Below, in pieces: positions 35,633-45,062 of a stretch of DNA of 64,000 nucleotides (the first letter of the stretch is position 1; the number at the start of each line of letters is the position of its first letter). A model generated the notes under the pieces. It made no database searches. It was not told the origin of the DNA and worked only from the letters and a program-made list of their open reading frames with translations. The stretch comes from an uncultured Prevotella sp. GTDB taxonomy: Bacteria > Bacteroidota > Bacteroidia > Bacteroidales > Bacteroidaceae. The translations under genes were made by a program, and so were the position numbers. Location: NCBI GenBank assembly GCA_937922435.1, contig CAKZVT010000022.1:38679-102678 (forward strand), in the 5' to 3' direction.

Positions 35633-37462
35633 ATGAAGATTAAGACCGTATTTGCCGCCCTGGCAATGGCGACAACACTCGTCGTTCCGGCTCACGGAGA
35701 AGACGCCTGCCGGCAGTTCGCGCCGGACGAAGTGACGTTGCTGCCGTCGCGTTTCCGCGACAATTTCGTGCGTGATTCGGCGTGGATGATGTCCATACCT
35801 GTGAACAGCCTGCTGCACAGTTTCCGCAACACGGCCGGAGTGTACTCGGGTCTCGAGGGCGGATATGACACGGTTGAGAAGCTCGGCGGTTGGGAATCAT
35901 TGGACTGCGACCTGCGAGGCCACGTCACGGGGCACATTATGTCGGCTCTTGCCATGCTCTATGCGCAGACCGGCAGCGCGGCTGTCAAGGCCAAGGCGGA
36001 CAGCATCGTAGGCGGACTTGCCGAGGTGCAGCGCGCTTACGGCACGGGCTATCTCTCGGCGTTCGGGCAGGGACTAATTGACCGCAACATCCAGGGCAAG
36101 AGCGTCTGGGCGCCGTGGTACACACTGCACAAGCTCCTCCAGGGGCTCATCGACCAGTACAAGCTCTGCCATAGCGACTCCGCGCTGGCCGTGGCGCGCC
36201 GCATGGGCGAGTGGGCTTACGGCAAGACACACAGCCTTGACGACGCTACGCGCTGCCGTATGCTGCGCAACGAGTTCGGCGGTTTCAACGATGCTATGTA
36301 CCAGTTGTATCAAATCACCGGCGATGCGCGCTTCCTTGAGACGGCACGTTTCTTCTACCACAACGAGAAAATAGACCCCCTGAAGACCGGGAACGCCGAC
36401 CTCGGCACGGCGCACGCCAACACTTTCATTCCCAAACTGCTCGGTGAATGCCGCGAATATGACATAACCGGCAGCGAGGACAGCCGCCGTGCGGCAGAGC
36501 TTTTGTTCAACACGCTCTCGCAGGAGCACGCCTTCGTGACGGGCGAAGTGTCTGACAAGGAGCATCTTTTCAACCCCGCCGAGCAGCACAAGCACCTTAC
36601 GGGTTACGACGGGGAGAACTGCTGCACGTTCAACCTGCTGAAGCTGGCCGCACGGGTGTTCTCGTGGAGCGCTGACAAGAGTGCCGCCGACTACATCGAG
36701 CGTGCCCTCTACAACCACATTCTCGGTCAGCAGGACACGCTGTCGGGCATGGTTACATACTTCACTCCGCTGCTTACGGGCGCGTACCGCCTGTATTCCA
36801 CGCCTCGGCAGAGCTTTTGGTGCTGCGTGGGTTCGGGCTTCGAGAGCCATGTTGGCTACGCTTCCTACATATATTTCCATTCAGACACCGACCTTTACGT
36901 CAACCTCTTCATACCCTCGGAGCTGCGCTGGGGCGGTACGATGGTGCGCCAGGAGACCGACTTTCCCCGGCAGGGTACAACCGTGCTGACCGTAGGCGGC
37001 GAGGCAAAGGAGTTCGCCATGCACCTGCGAAGGCCGTGGTGGGCCGCGTCGATGACCGTCCGCCTGAACGGAAAGAAGGTCAAGACGGACGAAAACGGCA
37101 TCGTACTGAAGCGCAAGTGGCGCGAGGGCGACCGCGTGGAGGTGGCCTATGGCATGGAAATGCGTGAGGAGGCGGTGCGCGGCGACTCGTCGCGCGTGGC
37201 GTTGCTCTACGGTCCCGTGGTGATGGCCGGATGCCTCGGACACGTGGACAGTCCGTTCAGCGACCCGTCAAAGCATAACGATTATTACACGTTTGACTAT
37301 AAAGTGCCTTCTTCCTTGGCTGGAAAGACGCGCATTAAGTGCGCTTCCGACCTTAAAAAGAACGCTCCCCTGGACTATATAACGCCGCAGGGCGTCCGTG
37401 TAAAGCCGTTCTATGACGTTCATCATGAGCGTTACGTAGTGTATTGGAATAAAACAGAATAG
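35633..37462 (+). CDS. DUF1680 glycosidase, GH127/GH146 type
   Basis: Protein of 609 residues with signal peptide to about residue 22 (LAMATTLVVPAHGE). DUF1680 fold, a distant relative of the GH127 enzyme at 3165-5162: E328 and C330 in GENCCTFN and C397/C398 in FWCCVGSGFESH are in the right order for the Cys-zinc site. The N-terminal half has GGWESLDCDLRGHVTGHIM and YTLHKLLQGLIDQY, more like the GH146 side of the clan. Probably a beta-L-arabinofuranosidase. It heads a set of three tightly packed genes; the next starts 2 bp after its stop. Confidence 0.82.
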   Translation: MKIKTVFAALAMATTLVVPAHGEDACRQFAPDEVTLLPSRFRDNFVRDSAWMMSIPVNSLLHSFRNTAGVYSGLEGGYDTVEKLGGWESLDCDLRGHVTGHIMSALAMLYAQTGSAAVKAKADSIVGGLAEVQRAYGTGYLSAFGQGLIDRNIQGKSVWAPWYTLHKLLQGLIDQYKLCHSDSALAVARRMGEWAYGKTHSLDDATRCRMLRNEFGGFNDAMYQLYQITGDARFLETARFFYHNEKIDPLKTGNADLGTAHANTFIPKLLGECREYDITGSEDSRRAAELLFNTLSQEHAFVTGEVSDKEHLFNPAEQHKHLTGYDGENCCTFNLLKLAARVFSWSADKSAADYIERALYNHILGQQDTLSGMVTYFTPLLTGAYRLYSTPRQSFWCCVGSGFESHVGYASYIYFHSDTDLYVNLFIPSELRWGGTMVRQETDFPRQGTTVLTVGGEAKEFAMHLRRPWWAASMTVRLNGKKVKTDENGIVLKRKWREGDRVEVAYGMEMREEAVRGDSSRVALLYGPVVMAGCLGHVDSPFSDPSKHNDYYTFDYKVPSSLAGKTRIKCASDLKKNAPLDYITPQGVRVKPFYDVHHERYVVYWNKTE

Positions 37463-37464
37463 AG

Positions 37465-38877
37465 ATGAAAAGATATGTTTTGGTGTTGTTTATGGCGTGT
37501 GCCGCAGTGTTGGCGCACGCCGCGAGCCTCGTGACTTACCCTGCGCCGGAGGGCGCTCCGCTAAACGGCGACTTCCGCGTGAGGGTAAGGCTCAAGGGCG
37601 GAGAGTGGCAACGGGTTGACACTTACCTGTGGAAGGTTGACCGTGTTGAGGCCGGGCGGCACAAGGCCGAGCCGTCGTCGGTGGCTTACTTCGACTTCGA
37701 CGGCACGGTGGAGGTCGAGGTCACAAGCCTTAAAGGCCGCATAGACAGTTGCCGCGTGCGCCCCCTGTCATACGGAATAGCCGCCGACGTGAGCGGCGAC
37801 AGGCTCACCTTCACCCTCGACAGGCCGCGTATGCTCTCGGTGGAGGTCAACGGCGACATCTTCCATAACCTCCAGTTGTTCGCCAATGCGCCGCAACCCA
37901 AGGTCAAGAAGGGCAAGAACGTGCGCTATTACGGTCCCGGTTATTACGACCTCAAGGGCGACTCCATCCATCTGAAGACGGGCGAGACGCTCTTCATCGA
38001 CGGCGGAGCGTATATCAAAGGGTGGGTTTCCACGTATAAATCGGACAACGTGCGCATCATAGGTCACGGCATTGTAAACCCCGAACGGCAGAAAGAGGGC
38101 ATCATGATAAGGTACTCTAAGAACGTCACTGTTGACGGCCCCGTCACCACGCAGCTGCCCGTGGGCGGCAGCTACGGCGTTAGCGTGAGCAACGCCAAGT
38201 GCATAAGCTGGTACGGATGGGGCGACGGCATGAACGTGTTTGCGTCGAACAACGTCACGTACAACCACGTTTTCTGCCGCACAAGCGACGATTGCTCCAC
38301 CATATACTGCACCCGCAAGGGCTACCAAGGCGGCTGCCGCAACATCAAGGTGACCGATGCAGTATATTGGGCGGACGTTGCCCATCCCATAATGATTGGC
38401 CTGCACGGCGACATAAGCAAGAATGAAGTCATCGAAAATGTTGTCTACGAGGACGTCGACATACTCGACCAGGCCGAGCGGCAGATAGATTATCAGGGCT
38501 GCATCGGCATCAACAACGGCGACAACATCCTCGTTAGGGACGTCACCTTCCGCCGTTTCAGGGTGGAAAGCCTGCGTTGCGGCATGCTGTTCAACTTCCG
38601 CGTGTGCTTTAATAAGAAGTATTGCTCCGCCCCGGGGCGCGGCATCGAGAACATAACCATAGACGGCCTGACCTACAACGGGCGGCGACCGAATATGTCA
38701 ATCATGGCAGGTTACAACGAGGAAAGGAAAATAAAGGGCGTTAAATTCCGTTCTTTTATAATAAACGGCACGCCCATATACGACACCATGCCCGGCAAAC
38801 CCGCGTGGTACAAGACGGCCGACTTTGCCGACATCTTCATCGGCGAGCATGTGGAGGGCGTGGAGTTCAACCGGTAA
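37465..38877 (+). CDS. Secreted right-handed beta-helix glycosidase
   Basis: Protein of 470 residues with signal peptide (about 1-20). An N-terminal beta-sandwich (to about 150) precedes a right-handed beta-helix with regular turns (NVRIIGHGIVNPER, NVTYNHVFCRTSDDCSTIYC, NVVYEDVDIL). The layout resembles GH28 polygalacturonases and GH49 dextranases; the SDDC turn is where GH28 has its paired Asp. The classic GH28 GHG motif is not obvious, so the family is left open. Placed between an arabinofuranosidase and a GH88 gene, a pectin-type substrate is the likely one. Confidence 0.7.
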   Translation: MKRYVLVLFMACAAVLAHAASLVTYPAPEGAPLNGDFRVRVRLKGGEWQRVDTYLWKVDRVEAGRHKAEPSSVAYFDFDGTVEVEVTSLKGRIDSCRVRPLSYGIAADVSGDRLTFTLDRPRMLSVEVNGDIFHNLQLFANAPQPKVKKGKNVRYYGPGYYDLKGDSIHLKTGETLFIDGGAYIKGWVSTYKSDNVRIIGHGIVNPERQKEGIMIRYSKNVTVDGPVTTQLPVGGSYGVSVSNAKCISWYGWGDGMNVFASNNVTYNHVFCRTSDDCSTIYCTRKGYQGGCRNIKVTDAVYWADVAHPIMIGLHGDISKNEVIENVVYEDVDILDQAERQIDYQGCIGINNGDNILVRDVTFRRFRVESLRCGMLFNFRVCFNKKYCSAPGRGIENITIDGLTYNGRRPNMSIMAGYNEERKIKGVKFRSFIINGTPIYDTMPGKPAWYKTADFADIFIGEHVEGVEFNR

Positions 38878-38899
38878 AAACCATTAAAAACAAAACAAT

Positions 38900-40114
38900 A
38901 TGAGAAGAATTGCATTCCTGTTATGCGCCTTGGCGATGGCCGCTTTGCCGTCAAACGCGCAAAAATTCGATGTAGACCGCCAACTGGAGTATTGCCACAA
39001 GCAAGTGCTGAAAGCGTTGGCTGAACTGAAAAAAGCCGACGGAAGCTATGACTACACCATGCATCCGCGCAACATCCTGCCGACCGACAAGCACAAGGGG
39101 TGGAACTGCCGCAAGGCCGTTGCGTCCGAATGGTGCTCGGGTTTCTGGCCGGGCATACTGTGGATGGACTACGAATGCACGCGTGACGAGGCCGTCCGCC
39201 GCGCCGCCGAGGGCTACACGGAGTCTCTTAGGCCGCTGGCAAGCCGCCCGGTGTACGACCATGACCTCGGTTTCCTCATGTTCGGCTCGTTCGGCAAGGG
39301 CTACGAGGCTACCGGCAACCCGTCTTACAAGCAGGCGGTGCTGGCCTCTGCCGACTCCATTGCAGCCCTGTTCAACCCTCTTGTGGGAACGATGCTCTCG
39401 TGGCCGTACAACGTAAAGAGGTTCGGAGGCCACAACACCATCATCGACAACATGATGAATTTGGACATGATGCTGTGGGCTGCGGCAAACGGAGCTAATC
39501 CGCTGCTGTACGACTTGGCCGTAACACACGCCAAGACGACCATGAAGCACCACTTCCGTCCTGACGGAAGCAGCTACCATGTGGCCGTGTACGACACGCT
39601 GACGGGCGACTTTATCAAGGGCGTAACCCACCAGGGCTACTCCGACTCGTCCATGTGGGCGCGCGGACAGAGCTGGGGCGTGTACGGCTTCACGATGGTT
39701 TACAGGTACACGTATGAAAAGATGTTCCTCGACTTCGCGCAGAAGGTGGCCGACGTGTACATCCGCCGTCTGAAGGAAACGAGCGACGACCTCGTTCCGC
39801 GGTGGGACATGGACGCGCCGAAGGGCGACATGACCAAGGACGCCAGTGCGGCCTGCATAGTTGCCAGTGCGCTGCTCGAACTGTCTGAATATGTCGGCGG
39901 CGAGAAGGGCGCGGCCTACCGCGACTTCGCCATGCGTTCGCTTGAGTGCCTTAGCACGGACAAGTATCAGAGCGGCGACCGCAACGTGGCATTCCTATTG
40001 CACAGCACGGGCCACCGTCCCGAGGGCAGCGAGGTCGACGCAAGCATCATCTATGCCGACTATTATTATATCGAGGCGTTGATGAGGGCGAAGAAATTAC
40101 AGGAGAAAAAGTAA
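38900..40114 (+). CDS. GH88 unsaturated glucuronyl hydrolase
   Basis: Protein of 404 residues with signal peptide MRRIAFLLCALAMAALPSNA. An (alpha/alpha)6 barrel enzyme that hydrates and releases 4,5-unsaturated uronic acids left by polysaccharide lyases. D122 in HDLGFLMFGS and D183 in IIDNMMNLDMM have the 61-residue spacing of the catalytic pair in Bacillus UGL (D88, D149). Other family blocks: DSSMWARGQSWGVYGF and DASAACIVASALLEL. No lyase is encoded in the window, so the substrate must come from elsewhere. The last codons run into an AAAGGTAAAAG repeat. Confidence 0.9.
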   Translation: MRRIAFLLCALAMAALPSNAQKFDVDRQLEYCHKQVLKALAELKKADGSYDYTMHPRNILPTDKHKGWNCRKAVASEWCSGFWPGILWMDYECTRDEAVRRAAEGYTESLRPLASRPVYDHDLGFLMFGSFGKGYEATGNPSYKQAVLASADSIAALFNPLVGTMLSWPYNVKRFGGHNTIIDNMMNLDMMLWAAANGANPLLYDLAVTHAKTTMKHHFRPDGSSYHVAVYDTLTGDFIKGVTHQGYSDSSMWARGQSWGVYGFTMVYRYTYEKMFLDFAQKVADVYIRRLKETSDDLVPRWDMDAPKGDMTKDASAACIVASALLELSEYVGGEKGAAYRDFAMRSLECLSTDKYQSGDRNVAFLLHSTGHRPEGSEVDASIIYADYYYIEALMRAKKLQEKK

Positions 40115-40250
40115 TAGTTAAAGGTAAAAGGCAAAGGACTAAAGGTAAAACGGTAAAAAAGTAAAAAGGTAAAACACGTCCGCATCTTGTTTTGATTGCC
40201 ATAAACGTGTTTTACCTTTTTACTTTTTTACTGTTTTACCTTTAATTGTT
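40115..40250. repeat. AAGGTAAAA low-complexity inverted repeat
   Basis: Arms 40141-40179 and 40205-40243, made of GGTAAAA words, pair with one mismatch. It lies between the convergent GH88 and GH43 genes and may stop transcription from the left. Confidence 0.75.
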
Positions 40251-40258
40251 TGTTTTCC

Positions 40259-40371
40259 GAAAGGCCATGAATTGCAAGCTAAAAGGCCGTCTTTTGCAAC
40301 GCGAAAGACGGCCTTTTGCATTGTAAAACACGGCATATTGGAAACGCGCTGACAGCCAGTGCCTTAGCAAC
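40259..40371. repeat. 22-bp-period repeat array H with tail
   Basis: Cores start at 40259 (GAAAGGCCATGAATT), 40281, 40303 and 40325 (AAAACACGGCATATT). Units 2 and 3 pair (AAAAGGCCGTCTTTT with AAAGACGGCCTTTT). The tail is 40340-40371 with GCGCTGACAGCCAG. Confidence 0.9.
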
Positions 40372-40483
40372 TGGCCGACAGCGCGTTCCCAATACCAATC
40401 CTTTTACCTTCCTGCTTTTTACCTTAAAACATAAACCTTATTGCATTTATATTGTTTAATTTTGGTAACTAATTCTCACCTTC

Positions 40484-42148
40484 TCACTCTCTCACCTTTT
40501 CACCTTTATATTTCTCCACCCTGAACCAGTCGGCGTCGAGCCATCCGCGGTTGCCGCTCGTCTGGCTGGTCTCGCTCACGAAGCCCATCTTCGCGCCTAT
40601 CCATTTGCCCTGTCGCATCTTGAACGGCGCGCCTGCGGCCTTGAATAGCTTGCCGTCGAGGCTGTAAGCCATCTGGCACATGCCGCCGCTTACGTTCATG
40701 CGCATGTATATGTCGATGTAAACGGCAGGCGAGTAGGGGATTGTGTCGCGCTCGGTCGGCTTCAGCCTGGCCAGCGTCTCCACCGTCTCCGCGCCGCCGG
40801 TATCGGCCCCGCGGCAGCGTCTTACCTCTAAGTTGAAGCCGTCGCCCGTGCGGTTTACGGTCAAAGCCTGGTAGTCCATGCCCATCATGACGATGCCGCC
40901 GTACTGTCCCTGCTCTTTGGATGCGAAGCGCAGCTTGGCCGTAGCGGTGAACTCGGGAGCCGGAAGTTTCTGCAACAGCAGGTTGGGAGCTTCCCACAGG
41001 CTCTTCGCCCCGTCGCCGAGGTAATGCGTGTAGAGGCGCATACAGCCCGTGTTTGTCGGCATTCCGAAGTATTGCGAGTAGTTGGCGTGCCACTGCCACT
41101 GCTTCCCCAGTTCGTCAGAGTCGAACTCGTCGCTCTCCTGCGGATTGACAATCACCGTCGAGGCCGACTTCGGCTTGCGGTTCGTAGTGTACGGTTCGCC
41201 GCAATATCCCTTGTCGGGCACGCGCCCCATTACCGGCCAGTTGTCTTTCCAAGTTACCGGCTGGAGGCATACTACGCGGCCATAGGCGTACTGGTCGTTG
41301 AAGTGCAGGAACCAGTCTTCGCCTCCGGCGGTGTGCACCCAAGCCCCTTGGTGAGGGCCGTTCACGTCCGTCCGGCCTTGCGCCATCACCACTTTCCACT
41401 CGTAAGGGCCGTAAATGCTCTTGCTGCGCATGGCCAGCTGCCATCCGTGCTGCACTCCGCCGGCCGGGCACATTATCCAATACCAGCCGTCGCGCTTGTA
41501 CAGTTTAGGGCCTTCCGTGGTGTGGTTTACCTGTCCGCCGTCGAAGACGATGCGCGGAGAACTTACCGCACGCGTGCCGTCGGCCGACAGTTCGCGCATG
41601 GCGAGCACGCTGTTCAGCCCGGCGCGGCTGCCTGCGAAGGCGTAGACAAGGTAGCAGCGGCCGTCCTCGTCCCAAAGAGGGCAGGGGTCAATCATGCCCT
41701 TTCCCTCGATTACGCACACCGGGCTGCTCCACTGTCCGCGAGGGTCGGCGGTCTTTACCATCATTATTCCATAGTCAGGGTCGCCCCAGTAGATGTAAAA
41801 CTGGCCGTCGTGGTGGCGTATGGCGGGCGCCCATACGCCCTTGCCGTGTGCCGCGCGGTCGAACACTTCGCGCGGAGTCTGCTCCTGGAGGGCATGCCCT
41901 ATGATTTCCCAATTCACCAAATCGCGAGAGTGGAGGATGGGAAGTCCGGGTATGCAGTTGAACGAACTCGCCGTAAGATAGTAGTCGTCGCCCACGGCGC
42001 AGGCGTCGGGGTCGCTGTAGTCGGCGTAGAGCACGGGGTTGGTGTACGTCCCGTCGCCGTTGTCGGGACACCAGACTTCAGATACATACTGCGCCTGCAC
42101 GGCTGCGGACAGCAGCATCATGAAGGCTGATAATATAAGTTTCTTCAT
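40484..42148 (-). CDS. GH43 beta-xylosidase/arabinofuranosidase (subfamily 12-like)
   Basis: Protein of 554 residues with signal peptide (about 1-19). N-terminal five-bladed propeller with the GH43 triad: base D46 in YSDPDA, D154 in GMIDPCPLW and acid E212 in HTTEGPKLY. From about residue 345 a concanavalin-like C-terminal domain follows (SDEFDSDELGKQWQWHANY), as in GH43_12-type enzymes. It acts on xylose- or arabinose-ended side chains, probably in the periplasm. It follows the FucP-type transporter gene by 16 bp. The C-terminus (KGEKVRE) is encoded by a GGTGAGAAGGTGAGA repeat. Confidence 0.9.
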   Translation of the reverse strand: MKKLILSAFMMLLSAAVQAQYVSEVWCPDNGDGTYTNPVLYADYSDPDACAVGDDYYLTASSFNCIPGLPILHSRDLVNWEIIGHALQEQTPREVFDRAAHGKGVWAPAIRHHDGQFYIYWGDPDYGIMMVKTADPRGQWSSPVCVIEGKGMIDPCPLWDEDGRCYLVYAFAGSRAGLNSVLAMRELSADGTRAVSSPRIVFDGGQVNHTTEGPKLYKRDGWYWIMCPAGGVQHGWQLAMRSKSIYGPYEWKVVMAQGRTDVNGPHQGAWVHTAGGEDWFLHFNDQYAYGRVVCLQPVTWKDNWPVMGRVPDKGYCGEPYTTNRKPKSASTVIVNPQESDEFDSDELGKQWQWHANYSQYFGMPTNTGCMRLYTHYLGDGAKSLWEAPNLLLQKLPAPEFTATAKLRFASKEQGQYGGIVMMGMDYQALTVNRTGDGFNLEVRRCRGADTGGAETVETLARLKPTERDTIPYSPAVYIDIYMRMNVSGGMCQMAYSLDGKLFKAAGAPFKMRQGKWIGAKMGFVSETSQTSGNRGWLDADWFRVEKYKGEKVRE

Positions 42149-42164
42149 AGGTCTTACGGTATTT

Positions 42165-43331
42165 TCATTTGTTTTTGCACAGGAACGCGCAGTAGGTCAG
42201 GTATCCGGCGCAGAGCAGCAGCACGCAAACCCCGGCGGTGATTGAGCCGAAGCTGTCGGTTGCCCAGCCTATCAAGGGAGTGGCCGCGCCGCCTCCTGCC
42301 ACGGCGGTAATCATCAGGCCGGATATCAGGTTAGCCTTGTCGGGCGCCTGTTGGACGGCCGCCGAGTAAATGGTAGGGAACACGCAGCTGCACAGGAAGC
42401 CCACCGCGCCGATTAGCGCGAGCGTGGCCGACGTGCCGAGGGGGCACAGGGCGAGCGCCAGTATGACGGCGATGCAGGCCACGATGTTCCACCGGAAGTA
42501 TGTCACTGACGGCACACGGGTCATCACGAACACGCCGAGGAACGCGCCCACGGTACGGCAGATGAAGTAGACCTGCGGCGTGACGCCGGCCTCGGTGACA
42601 TCCCAGCCGAAGCGGTCAATCATCACCTTCGAGCTGACGAAGTTAGTGCCGACGTCGATTGCCACGGCGAAGAAGATGCCGAGGAAGAGCAGCAGGATGG
42701 TCTTGTCGCCCAAGAGCGAGAGTGTCTTGCCTACCGACACGCCGCTTTCCTCCGCCGGTTCGCGCTCGATGGGCGACAGCCAGAGCCACAACGCGCTAAG
42801 AAGCGTCAGTGCGCCGAGCACCGGGAACACCAAGTACCACGACGCCTTGTCGCCTCCGCCAAGCACGTTGACGGCGAAGAGCATCAGGAACGGGCCGCAG
42901 AACGACGACACGGCCTTGACCACCTGGCCTGCCGTGAGGCTGCTGGTGAGCAGCTTCTCGTCGGTGAACACGTTGCGCACGAGCGCGTTCTGCGACACTT
43001 GCAGCATGGTGTTGCCTATGCCGAGGGCGGCATAGCCCACCAGGCACGCCCACGCCGACCCCACAAGGGGCACGAGCATGCCCACGACGGTGACGGCCAT
43101 GCCTATGAGCACGGTGTTCTTGCGTCCCCACTTGTTCATCTTGATGCCGACGGGGATGCTTACGAACAAGAACCACACGAACACCATCGACGGCAGAAAG
43201 CCGGCCATGGTGTGGCTCCAGCCGAACGCCTCGCGGGCGTATTCAGACGATATGCCCACGATGTCGCAGAAGCCTTGGATGAAAAACGCGAACAGCACCG
43301 CGCTCGCGCAGAACAGTTGTTTTGCTTTCAT
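42165..43331 (-). CDS. FucP-type MFS sugar transporter
   Basis: Protein of 388 residues, about 12 membrane segments, of the FucP/GluP branch of the major facilitator superfamily (AFFIQGFCDIVGISSEY at the start; GIGNTMLQVSQNALV in segment 4). It imports a monosaccharide such as arabinose, xylose, fucose or a hexose with protons. Co-transcription with GH43 (16-bp gap) suggests the sugar which that enzyme releases. Exact substrate cannot be read from sequence. Confidence 0.85.
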   Translation of the reverse strand: MKAKQLFCASAVLFAFFIQGFCDIVGISSEYAREAFGWSHTMAGFLPSMVFVWFLFVSIPVGIKMNKWGRKNTVLIGMAVTVVGMLVPLVGSAWACLVGYAALGIGNTMLQVSQNALVRNVFTDEKLLTSSLTAGQVVKAVSSFCGPFLMLFAVNVLGGGDKASWYLVFPVLGALTLLSALWLWLSPIEREPAEESGVSVGKTLSLLGDKTILLLFLGIFFAVAIDVGTNFVSSKVMIDRFGWDVTEAGVTPQVYFICRTVGAFLGVFVMTRVPSVTYFRWNIVACIAVILALALCPLGTSATLALIGAVGFLCSCVFPTIYSAAVQQAPDKANLISGLMITAVAGGGAATPLIGWATDSFGSITAGVCVLLLCAGYLTYCAFLCKNK

Positions 43332-43470
43332 GTTATGTTGTTTATTGATGTTTTTACATGTATGTCATGCCGTGTCCACCTTATTATTAATACGTATGCG
43401 CGGCGGCAAGCACTTAAACGCCGAGGCGTTTTTTATTATCGGGGTTCAGGCAAATGAACCGCTGTTCAGC

Positions 43471-43551
43471 AAAAGACGGCCTTTCACATTGCGAAAGGCC
43501 GTCTTTTACACGCTAAAAGGCCGTGTTTTGCAACGCAAAACACGGCCTTTT
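43471..43551. repeat. 22-bp-period repeat array I
   Basis: Cores start at 43471, 43493, 43515 and 43537. Units 1-2 and 3-4 both pair; the second pair, AAAAGGCCGTGTTTT with AAAACACGGCCTTTT, is a changed but complementary version of the common one. A CAGGT/ACCTG palindrome follows at about 43557-43573 in place of the usual tail. Confidence 0.9.
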
Positions 43552-43601
43552 GCAAACAGGTGCGTAACCTGCTGTATTTCAACGGGTTGCCTGCGGCGGC
43601 A

Positions 43602-44924
43602 TCAACCTTCGCCGGATGTCTCCTTGATTATGCTTACGCTAAGCGCGCCGAGCACCAGCAGCACGCCGGCAACGAGCATCATGCTGCTCTGGTGGCTGCC
43701 CACGAGGCTAAGCACAACGCCGCCCAAGGCTGCAGCTATGATTTGCGGAATGCAAATCGTGCCGTTGAACAGGCCGAGATACGTTCCCATGTGGCTGCCG
43801 TTGAGCGCGTTGGTAACGATGGTGAAAGGCATTGCCAGCATGGCCGCCCATGCGCATCCGATGAGCAGGTAGGGCACGAAGAGCACGTACTGGTCGTGTA
43901 TGAAGGGCACCATGATGAAGCCCGCCGCCCCGATGGCGAGGCTTACGGCGTAAGCCATCTTGCGGTTGGTGAAGCGCGGCAGCACCACCGCCCAGCATAC
44001 GCTGCCTATTGCCTGCACGGCGAAGAGTATTCCCACCCAGTTGCCGGCGGCCTGGAAGCCTTCCGATGCCGGGTCGGTAGTGCCCCAGCAGGTCTCGGCT
44101 ATTGCGCCGTTGGTATAGTTCCACATGTACAGGAACGCCGCCCAGCAGAAGAACTGCACCAGTCCCACCGTCCAGAACGCCGTCGGCGCCTGGCGCAGCA
44201 GCTTGAGCCAGTTGGTCTTCTCCTCGTTGAGAGGCTTGGAAAGGCCGTGGTATTCGGCGTACTCCTTCGGCGGCATCTCCTTCACCTTGGCGGTGGTGTA
44301 GATGACGCAGAGTATGAGAATGGCCGCGCCTATGTAGAAAGAGTAAATCACCGAGTCGGGTATTACGCCGGGGGCGGCCACGTTGCTTATGCCTATGAAC
44401 GTGAAGAAGAAGGGGAAGACGTAGCCCACGAGCGAGCCTGCGTTGCACAGGAAGCTCTGTATGGAGTAGGCCAGGGCCTTCTGCTTCTCGTTAACCATGT
44501 CGCCGACGAGCATCTTGAACGGCTGCATGGCCATGTTGATGCTCGTGTCGAGGAACATTAGCGAGACGAGGCCGAACACCATCGCCGTAGACACGGCCAT
44601 GCCGAAAGAGCCTGCGTTGGGCAGGAGGCACATCACGAGGACGGCCACCAGCGCGCCCACGAAGAGGTAAGGGATGCGCCGTCCGAAGCGGCACCACGTC
44701 TTGTCGCTTAGCGTTCCCACGATGGGTTGCACCACGATGCCCATCAGCGGCGGCAGTATCCAGAAGTAACTAAGGTCGTGAGGGTCGGCGCCGAGCGTCG
44801 CGAAGATGCGGCTTATGTTGGCGCTCTGCAAGGCGTAGGCTATTTGTACGCCGAAAAAGCCGAAGCTAAGGTTCCATAGCTTGGCGAAACTCAGGTCGGG
44901 TTTTCTTTTCAGTCCGGTATTCAT
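43602..44924 (-). CDS. SLC45-type maltose/sugar transporter
   Basis: Protein of 440 residues with about 12 membrane segments. Glycoside/maltose branch of MFS near SLC45: SFGFFGVQIAYALQSANISR at the start, GTLSDKTWCRFGRRIPY loop, DMVNEKQKALAYSIQS. Bacterial members near alpha-glucan genes carry maltose or maltooligosaccharides across the inner membrane. It follows the LacI gene on the same strand after 116 bp, so it probably belongs to the starch regulon of this region. Confidence 0.88.
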   Translation of the reverse strand: MNTGLKRKPDLSFAKLWNLSFGFFGVQIAYALQSANISRIFATLGADPHDLSYFWILPPLMGIVVQPIVGTLSDKTWCRFGRRIPYLFVGALVAVLVMCLLPNAGSFGMAVSTAMVFGLVSLMFLDTSINMAMQPFKMLVGDMVNEKQKALAYSIQSFLCNAGSLVGYVFPFFFTFIGISNVAAPGVIPDSVIYSFYIGAAILILCVIYTTAKVKEMPPKEYAEYHGLSKPLNEEKTNWLKLLRQAPTAFWTVGLVQFFCWAAFLYMWNYTNGAIAETCWGTTDPASEGFQAAGNWVGILFAVQAIGSVCWAVVLPRFTNRKMAYAVSLAIGAAGFIMVPFIHDQYVLFVPYLLIGCAWAAMLAMPFTIVTNALNGSHMGTYLGLFNGTICIPQIIAAALGGVVLSLVGSHQSSMMLVAGVLLVLGALSVSIIKETSGEG

Positions 44925-44934
44925 TTTCTATGTT

Positions 44935-45062
44935 TAAGGTATTAAGTTTTCATTTAATGAATAATGAACAATGAATAATGAACAATCAGGCATACGCCAT
45001 GACCACTTCATTTTTCCATTATTCATTCCTTCATTATTCATTATTCATTTTTTAATTTTTCA
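44935..45062. repeat. AATGAATAATGAA low-complexity inverted repeat
   Basis: AATGAATAATGAACAATG on the left and CATTATTCATTATTCATT on the right form a foldback. Its right arm is translated as the last residues of the LacI protein. Confidence 0.7.
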
